A DNA stretch of 64,000 nt from RH-AL1 sp965198715 (lineage in GTDB: Bacteria > Pseudomonadota > Alphaproteobacteria > Rhizobiales > Beijerinckiaceae): assembly GCA_965198715.1 (NCBI GenBank), contig CBDAPV010000001.1, positions 62,001 through 126,000 of the forward strand. The letters run 5' to 3'. Numbering within the stretch: the first letter of the stretch is position 1; every line of letters begins with the position of its first letter. The notes beneath the pieces were generated by a model. The model saw nothing but the letters and a program-made list of their open reading frames with translations. It did no database searches and was not told where the DNA came from. The position numbers and the translations under genes are program-made. Below are positions 58,646 to 64,000 of this stretch, piece by piece.

Positions 58646-60631
58646 CTACTTCTGCGCGGTCAGCTCCGGCTGGGCATTCGGCGCGTGCGAGAGCAGTTCG
58701 TCGATCCGCTCGCGCTCCTTCATGAAGAGGCCAAGCATGCGGCCGTCGAACTCGCGGGTTCGGGCAAGCTTTACCTTCATCGGGTCGACGAAGCGGCCGT
58801 TGATCAGCACTTCATAGTGCAGGTGGGGACCGGTGGCGAGGCCGGTCTGGCCGAGGTAGCCGATGGTCTGCCCCTGGCGCACGTGGGCCCCCTCGATGAT
58901 GCCACGGGCGAAGCCGGAGAGATGGTTGTAGGTCGTCACGTAGCCGTTGGCGTGGGCGATCTCGATGCGGCGGCCGTAGCCCGAGCTCCAGCCGGCCTGC
59001 TGCACCGTCCCGTTGCCGGCGGCGAAGATCGGCGAGCCGATCGGCGCGGCGAAGTCGACGCCGGTGTGCGGGCGGCCATAGCCGAGGATCGGGTGAAAGC
59101 GGAAGCCGTAGCCCGAGGTGATCTTGAAGTTCAGCATCGGCGCGCGAACCAAGAACTTGCGGGTCGAGCGGCCGTTGGGATCGTAATAGTCGACAGCGCC
59201 GTCGTCGGGCGTCTGGAAGCGATAATAGCGGTAGGTCTCGCCTCTCGTAGTAATCGAGGCGTAGAGCAGCTGGTTGGACCCGCCCTCCTCGTCGCCCTGG
59301 TCGTAGAAGGCCTGGAACGTGTCGCCGCCGGCGACGCCGCGCTGGAAATCGACGTCGTTGGCGAAGATGCGCACTAGGTCGTCGATGACGGGCTTGGGGA
59401 TCTCCTGCTTCAGCGCCGTCTCGTAGAGCGCGTTATAGAGGCGCATCGCCGAGCCGTCGTCGTCGTCGCCATCGTCCTTGCGCGGCTGGGCGGGCGCGAC
59501 ACCGGCCTGGCCGGCGAGCTTGACGTAGGTGCCGTCGTCCTTAAGCGCGACGGTCGTCTCCAGCGCCTCGTCGGCGTAGACCTGAAGGCGGGCGAGGACG
59601 CGTCGCGGTAGGCCGTCGGCGGCGTCGGCGAAGGTCAGCTTGATCCGCCTGCCGTCGGCGATGGGCTGGTCGTCCCGGCCGCCCAGCAGTGAGACGATGG
59701 TGAGGATGGTGGAGCGGCCGACGCCCGCCGTCAGCAGCAGGTTCTGCAGGCTCTCGCCCCGGTGCATCACCACGAGCCTGTCGTCGGCCGTGGCGCCGCC
59801 CGGCGAGCGCGGAATGCTGGTCTCGTTCTCCGGCACCATGCGCACCACGATGGAGGAGAACGGCGAATGGTCGCCGAAACCGTCGTTGGGGTTGGCGTAA
59901 GCCAGGGCGCCGAGCGTGTTGGCGTGGCTGGTACGCATCAGCAGCAGCTGCGAGGGCAGCGCGAAAGGGCGGTTGCCGGCCGCGAGCGAGCTCTTGATGT
60001 GCTCGGCCAGTTGCGCCTGCACCTCGTCGGGCGACAGCGTCACGCCGGTGCTGAGAGTCTGGGTCGAGAAATCGAGCGTGTTCCAGGAAAACTCGGCATC
60101 GTCCTGCTGCGGCTCGGGCGGCGCCTCGACCTGCGTGCGGGCGTCGGCGAGCACCTTCAGCGGGTTGAAGGCCGGCACCTCGTCGCCGAAGCCGGCCGTG
60201 GCGGTCAGCAGCGTGGTCTCCACGCGGGCGAAGGCATGCATCCGCATCACCTCCTTGTCGCCGATCCTGGTGGGTGTGGCGATGCGGAACAGCTGCTTGG
60301 CGGCGACGATGTCGACCGGCTTCACCAGCCGATCGCCCTTCTTGGGGTTGAGGCCGGCGTCGGACACGTCCTTGACAACCGGAATCGCCGCGCGCGGCGC
60401 CTCGGCGAAGTTGGTCTCATGGTCGAGCGCGGCATAGATGGTCGAGCCGATCAGCGCGGCGCCGAGCATGCCGGTGAGGCAGGTGCCGACGAGCCAGCGT
60501 ACCGAGACGCGTCGGTGATCGAAGAAGCTGTGACGCTCGCCGTCGATCTCGATCGCCGGCTCGACCCCGTGATCCATGGCGAGGGCGTGGCGGCTGGCGT
60601 GCGGGCTTAAACTAAGCGTCTGAGTCCACAC
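58646..60631 (-). CDS. M23-family (LytM) peptidoglycan endopeptidase
   Basis: A 661-residue membrane-anchored endopeptidase. One N-terminal helix (LVGTCLTGMLGAALIGSTIY) leads to a long periplasmic part with a LysM-like or SH3-like region (VMHRGESLQNLLLTAGV), an acidic insert (RKDDGDDDDG), and a C-terminal M23 domain. Zinc ligands are in GRPHTGVDFAAPIGSP and GPHLHYEVLINGRFVDP. All four active-site motifs are present, so it should be active. The GTG at 60631 is preferred for its GGAAGG site; ATG 60577 is the alternative. It diverges from opgG. Confidence 0.93.
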   Translation of the reverse strand: MWTQTLSLSPHASRHALAMDHGVEPAIEIDGERHSFFDHRRVSVRWLVGTCLTGMLGAALIGSTIYAALDHETNFAEAPRAAIPVVKDVSDAGLNPKKGDRLVKPVDIVAAKQLFRIATPTRIGDKEVMRMHAFARVETTLLTATAGFGDEVPAFNPLKVLADARTQVEAPPEPQQDDAEFSWNTLDFSTQTLSTGVTLSPDEVQAQLAEHIKSSLAAGNRPFALPSQLLLMRTSHANTLGALAYANPNDGFGDHSPFSSIVVRMVPENETSIPRSPGGATADDRLVVMHRGESLQNLLLTAGVGRSTILTIVSLLGGRDDQPIADGRRIKLTFADAADGLPRRVLARLQVYADEALETTVALKDDGTYVKLAGQAGVAPAQPRKDDGDDDDGSAMRLYNALYETALKQEIPKPVIDDLVRIFANDVDFQRGVAGGDTFQAFYDQGDEEGGSNQLLYASITTRGETYRYYRFQTPDDGAVDYYDPNGRSTRKFLVRAPMLNFKITSGYGFRFHPILGYGRPHTGVDFAAPIGSPIFAAGNGTVQQAGWSSGYGRRIEIAHANGYVTTYNHLSGFARGIIEGAHVRQGQTIGYLGQTGLATGPHLHYEVLINGRFVDPMKVKLARTREFDGRMLGLFMKERERIDELLSHAPNAQPELTAQK

Positions 60632-60857
60632 GTGACCTTCCGGATGATCGCCGCCCGATGACCTCCGGCGCATGCGCCCGAAGCTGTGTCGCGCGGACCT
60701 TGGTCGAGGCTGACGCGCCCCGTCCGAAGCACCCCTCCGGCGACGACCAAGCGACAAAGCCTGCCAACCTTGGCTCAAATACGGCGTGGGGGTTGCCGCA
60801 ATGCGCGCCTCTCGATAGGGCTCGGGGCGCCGAAGAGAGGACTAGCCGCGAGGTTTC

Positions 60858-62423
60858 GTGATCTTCACCCGCCGCACGATCGTTCAGGGCGCCGTGACCG
60901 CGGGTGCCACTGCCGCCGCCGTCCCGGCCCTTGCGCAGACCGCGCGTCCTCCGCAGGGTAGCCGCTTCAGCTACGACGAGGTGGTGAAACGAGCCTCCGA
61001 GCTCGCCTCGGCGCCGTTCCAGGGCGAGCTGCCGCCGCTCCCCGACGAGCTGAACAAGCTCGACTGGGATCATTGGCGCCAGATCGAGTTCAAGGATTCC
61101 AAGGCCCTGCTCGGCGGCTCGGGCAGCCAGTTCCGCCTCGAGCTGTTTCACCTCGGCCATCTCTACAAGCGCCCGGTCGTGATCAACACGGTGCGCGACG
61201 GCATCCCGACGCCGATCCCCTACCAGGCCAGCCAGTTCAATTACGGTCCGACGAAGTTCGCCAAGCCCCTTCCGGTCAACCTCGGGTTTGCCGGGTTCAA
61301 GATCCGCTCGCCGCTCAACGATCCCAAGAAGTTCGACGAGTTCATCTCCTTCGTCGGCTCGAGCTACTTCCGCTTCCTCGGCCGCGGCCAACAATACGGC
61401 CTCTCGGCGCGCGGGTTGGCGCTGGCCGGCGGCACCAACCAGGAAGAGTTCCCGTTCTACCGCGAGTTCTGGATCGAGACGCCGAAGGCCGACGTCGACA
61501 AGCTGACGATCTACGCCCTGCTCGATTCCTCCGTCGTCACCGGCGCCTATCAGTTCGACTGCTACCCGCAGGACGACAGCGTCGTCGACGTCAGCGTGAC
61601 GCTGATCCCGCGCAGGAGCGGCGTGAAGATCGGCTACATGCCCTTGACCTCGATGTTCTTCCTCGGCGCCGATCAGCCGCGGCTGGCCGAGGACTACCGC
61701 TGGGAGCTGCACGATTCCGACGGACTGATGATGCACACCGGCGCCGGCGAGTGGATCTGGCGACCGCTGCGCAACCCGCGACCCATGGCGCAGACCAGCT
61801 CTTTCTTCGACCGCGACCCTCAGGGCTTCGGTCTGCTGCAGCGCGACCGCGACTTCTCGCACTACGAGGATATCGACCTCGCCTACCAGGCGCGGCCGAG
61901 CTACTGGGTGACCCCCAAGAGCAAGCTCGGCGAGGGCCACGTCGAGCTCTTCGAAATGCCGACGACCGACGAGACCAACGACAACGTCGTGGCCTCCTGG
62001 GTGTCGAAGGACGACGTCGAGCCCGGCAAGCCGGTACGTTACGCTTACGCGATCACGGCGGCGCTCGATCTCGCCACCCTGTCCAGCAACGGCAAGGTCA
62101 AGGCCAGCTTCCAGACCCAGGCTCGCGCGCTCGGCTCGGGTGAGCCGAACGTGCCGACTCAGCGGCGCTTCCTGATCGATTTCGCCGGCGGCGACCTCGC
62201 CTACTTCCGGTCCGATCCCGGCGCCGTGCAGCTCGTCGCCGAGACGAGCGCCGGGCGCATCCTGCGCTCCTACACCCAGGCCAATCCCTACATTTCCGGA
62301 TTCCGCGGCACGCTCGATGTCGACCTCAAGCCCGGCGAGAGCGCCGACCTGCGCGCCTACCTGAAGAACGGCCCGAACACGCTGACCGAGACCTGGACGT
62401 TCCCCTGGACAGCCCCGAAGTAG
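60858..62423 (+). CDS. OpgG/OpgD glucan biosynthesis protein
   Basis: A 521-residue periplasmic protein of the MdoG family, needed for osmoregulated periplasmic glucan backbone formation. The leader FTRRTIVQGAVTAGATAAAV has a twin-Arg, as OpgD does. The domain starts FSYDEVVKRASELASAPFQG, with YRWELHDSDGLMMHTGAGE and FFDRDPQGFGLLQRDRDFSH later. The GTG start at 60858 gives a complete leader. OpgG versus OpgD cannot be settled by eye; the Tat leader favours OpgD. OpgH is not in the window. Confidence 0.92.
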   Translation: MIFTRRTIVQGAVTAGATAAAVPALAQTARPPQGSRFSYDEVVKRASELASAPFQGELPPLPDELNKLDWDHWRQIEFKDSKALLGGSGSQFRLELFHLGHLYKRPVVINTVRDGIPTPIPYQASQFNYGPTKFAKPLPVNLGFAGFKIRSPLNDPKKFDEFISFVGSSYFRFLGRGQQYGLSARGLALAGGTNQEEFPFYREFWIETPKADVDKLTIYALLDSSVVTGAYQFDCYPQDDSVVDVSVTLIPRRSGVKIGYMPLTSMFFLGADQPRLAEDYRWELHDSDGLMMHTGAGEWIWRPLRNPRPMAQTSSFFDRDPQGFGLLQRDRDFSHYEDIDLAYQARPSYWVTPKSKLGEGHVELFEMPTTDETNDNVVASWVSKDDVEPGKPVRYAYAITAALDLATLSSNGKVKASFQTQARALGSGEPNVPTQRRFLIDFAGGDLAYFRSDPGAVQLVAETSAGRILRSYTQANPYISGFRGTLDVDLKPGESADLRAYLKNGPNTLTETWTFPWTAPK

Positions 62424-62430
62424 TCCGCAG

Positions 62431-63489
62431 ATGGCGTCGATGAAGGCGCTGTGGCCGCTGGCGCGCCCGCTGCTGCATCGGCTGGATCCCGAGCGAGCGC
62501 ACGACCTCACGCTGAGGGCGCTCGCCGCCCTGCCGCTGGGGGCACCGGCACACGACGACCCGCGCCTGGCCGTGACGGTCTTCGGGCTCGGCTTCGCCAA
62601 CCCGGTCGGCCTCGCCGCCGGCTTCGACAAGGACGGCACCGTCTCGCACAAGGCGGCGGGCCTCGGCTTCGGCTTCGCCGAGGTCGGCACGCTGACACCG
62701 CTGCCGCAGCCCGGCAATCCCAAGCCGCGGCTGTTCCGGCTGCCGGAGCACGGCGCGGTGATCAACCGGTACGGCTTCAACAATCTCGGGCACGCGACGG
62801 CGCTCGCGACCCTCGGCGTGCGCCGATCGACCCAAGGCGCCGCGCCGGTCGGCATCAACGTCGGCGCCAACAAGGAGGCGGTCGACCGCGTTGCCGACTA
62901 CGTCGCCGGCATCCACGCCTTCGCCGGCCTGGCCGCCTACTTCACGATTAATGTGTCCTCGCCCAACACCCCGGGGCTGCGCGACCTGCAGAAGCCCGAC
63001 GCGCTCGACGAGCTGCTCGCGCGCGTGCTCGAGGCGCGGGACGCTGCCGCGCCGGGCAAGGCGGTGCTGCTCAAGATCGCGCCGGACCTCACGCTGGCCG
63101 AGCTCGACGGCATCGTCGCCGTAGCGCGCCGCCGCCGCATCGACGGCATGATCGTCTCCAACACCACGCTCGCGCGCGACGCCGTTGCCGCGCACCGCCA
63201 CGGCGGCCAGACCGGCGGCCTCTCCGGTCGGCCGCTGTTCGCGCTCTCCACGAAGATGCTGGCCGAGTGCTTCCGCAGGATCGAACGGCAATTCCCACTG
63301 ATCGGCGTCGGCGGAGTCGAGGATGCCTCGACGGCGCTGGCCAAGATCGAGGCCGGCGCCAGCCTGGTGCAGCTCTACTCGGCGCTGGTGTTCGGCGGCC
63401 CGGGACTGGTGGGCGAGATCAAGCGGGGACTGGTCTCGGCCTTGGCGCCGGGCGAATCGCTGGCGAGCCGGGTGGGGCGGGCGGCATAG
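62431..63489 (+). CDS. pyrD: Dihydroorotate dehydrogenase (quinone), class 2
   Basis: PyrD oxidises dihydroorotate to orotate with quinone at the inner membrane, in pyrimidine synthesis. The 352-residue protein has an N-terminal membrane-associating helix (LWPLARPLLHRLDPERAHDL), AGFDKDGTVSHKAAGLGFGF, and the class 2 signature with the catalytic Ser in NVSSPNTPGLRDLQ. FMN is bound at GVGGVEDASTALAKIEAGAS. It starts 7 bp after opgG. Confidence 0.96.
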   Translation: MASMKALWPLARPLLHRLDPERAHDLTLRALAALPLGAPAHDDPRLAVTVFGLGFANPVGLAAGFDKDGTVSHKAAGLGFGFAEVGTLTPLPQPGNPKPRLFRLPEHGAVINRYGFNNLGHATALATLGVRRSTQGAAPVGINVGANKEAVDRVADYVAGIHAFAGLAAYFTINVSSPNTPGLRDLQKPDALDELLARVLEARDAAAPGKAVLLKIAPDLTLAELDGIVAVARRRRIDGMIVSNTTLARDAVAAHRHGGQTGGLSGRPLFALSTKMLAECFRRIERQFPLIGVGGVEDASTALAKIEAGASLVQLYSALVFGGPGLVGEIKRGLVSALAPGESLASRVGRAA

Positions 63490-63538
63490 AGCAGAGTCTT
63501 CCTTCTGCCGCGAGCAAGCGGGAGAGGGAAGAGCACGC

Positions 63539-64000
63539 CTAAAGCTCGATGTGCCGACCGATCTCAACCACGCGCTCGGTGGGAAGGCCCAGCACGTCGG
63601 TGAGGTGCGCCTGGTTGCGCTCCATGACGGCGAAGACGCGCTCCGCCCAGACGTTCATTCGGCGCCGGTCGCCCTTGCCGCGCACGATGGTCTCGTGGCC
63701 GACGTAGTAGACGCGCTGCTCGAGATCGATGTCGCAGCCCTTCGCCTTCAGCGCCGGCAGCATTTCGTCGAGGTTGGGGCGCTCCATGAAGCCACAATGA
63801 TAGCCGACGCGCCAGACGCTGGGCATCTCCTCGACGATCTCGAAGCGATCAGCCTCGCCCACGCGAGGCACGAGGTCGGTGATCACGGTGATCATGAGCA
63901 CGTCGCGATAGAGGCAGCGATTCTGGCGCACATGCCAGACCAGCAGCGGCGGCACGGTCTTGCGCGCTCGCGTCAAGAACACGGCGGTGCCGTCAATACG
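63539..64000 (-). CDS. kup: Kup potassium transporter, C-terminal part (partial)
   Basis: Only the end of the gene is in the window, cut at the right edge. The segment IDGTAVFLTRARKTVPPLLV followed by WHVRQNRCLYRDVLMITVIT is the KUP/HAK C-terminal cytoplasmic pattern. VWRVGYHCGFMERPNLDEML and MNVWAERVFAVMERNQAHLT finish the family tail. KUP proteins import potassium with protons. No start or membrane part can be seen. Confidence 0.9.
   Translation of the reverse strand, partial: RIDGTAVFLTRARKTVPPLLVWHVRQNRCLYRDVLMITVITDLVPRVGEADRFEIVEEMPSVWRVGYHCGFMERPNLDEMLPALKAKGCDIDLEQRVYYVGHETIVRGKGDRRRMNVWAERVFAVMERNQAHLTDVLGLPTERVVEIGRHIEL

Noticed and set aside
60612..62873. 753-residue open frame on the minus strand opposite opgG and pyrD
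   Set aside because: It covers two well-supported genes on the other strand and its translation is Gly/Arg/Ala-rich with no recognisable domain.
63490..63538. Another repeat copy or terminator between pyrD and kup
   Set aside because: The stretch is purine-rich with a weak resemblance to the repeat, but I could not find a defined stem or arms.
1..64000. tRNA, rRNA or riboswitch genes
   Set aside because: I read for cloverleaf ends and conserved T-arm sequence by eye and saw none. A covariance-model search would be needed to exclude small RNAs.

Overview
The window is high-GC DNA with tightly packed genes from an alphaproteobacterium, most likely Hyphomicrobiales (Rhizobiales). Three things point there: the minus-strand order pyrH-frr-uppS-cdsA-dxr-rseP-bamA-lpxD, the betaine-lipid pair btaAB, and families common in that order (IalB-like, DUF6101-like, DUF6894, GCG_CRPN and TIGR04222 proteins). 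I cannot name a genus. I recognised no tRNA, rRNA, phage, insertion sequence or CRISPR array. Most of the window is ordinary chromosomal core.

Layout. 1-8585 (minus) is the cell-envelope/housekeeping cluster: pyrH and frr, then uppS, cdsA, dxr, rseP and bamA, running off the left edge in lpxD. 8947-10158 is a serine-glyoxylate aminotransferase with its own terminator. 10223-18605 is a mosaic: small and DUF3828-like proteins, a membrane GT2 glycosyltransferase, a solitary ccmB, bluB with a DUF427 gene, a LOV histidine kinase, a YfdC-like FNT channel and fdhD. 18741-20641 is btaBA, preceded by a sequence resembling a Pho box. 20763-23433 holds small exported proteins and a hydrolase/TetR pair. 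23583-29957 carries parC, a TIGR04222-like membrane protein, a GCG_CRPN protein, hbd, recO and gmk. 29978-34848 contains exported proteins, a CysQ-like phosphatase with no normal start codon, a GlcG-like protein and an FAD oxidoreductase.

34961-41693 is a seven-gene Bat/MoxR operon (MoxR, DUF58, DUF4381, BatA, BatB, BatC, BatD). It is translationally coupled almost throughout, and palindromic repeats interrupt it at two junctions. 41750-50710 has a DUF6894 gene, a BaiN/HI0933-type flavoprotein, parD with a frameshifted parE remnant, ligA, gpx, an IalB-like gene, a GFA-family pseudogene, a BLUF photoreceptor, and the Trm112-LON-CnoX trio. 50879-64000 has an IorAB-type molybdenum hydroxylase, trmD with a RecD-like helicase, two tiny membrane proteins, a GNAT enzyme, hemH, an M23 endopeptidase, an OpgG/OpgD protein, pyrD, and the C-terminal end of a Kup potassium transporter.

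Themes. Several genes touch one-carbon and formate metabolism (sgaA, FNT, fdhD, a dead GFA gene), without proving methylotrophy. Two unrelated blue-light sensors (LOV and BLUF) lie 31 kb apart. The parts most worth a second look are the repeat family at translation starts inside the Bat operon, the CysQ-like gene without a standard start, the exported protein with mirror-image cysteine spacing, the altered receiver of the LOV kinase, the degenerate BatB metal site, and the predicted phosphate control of btaAB. I did not find a clearly undescribed multigene system.
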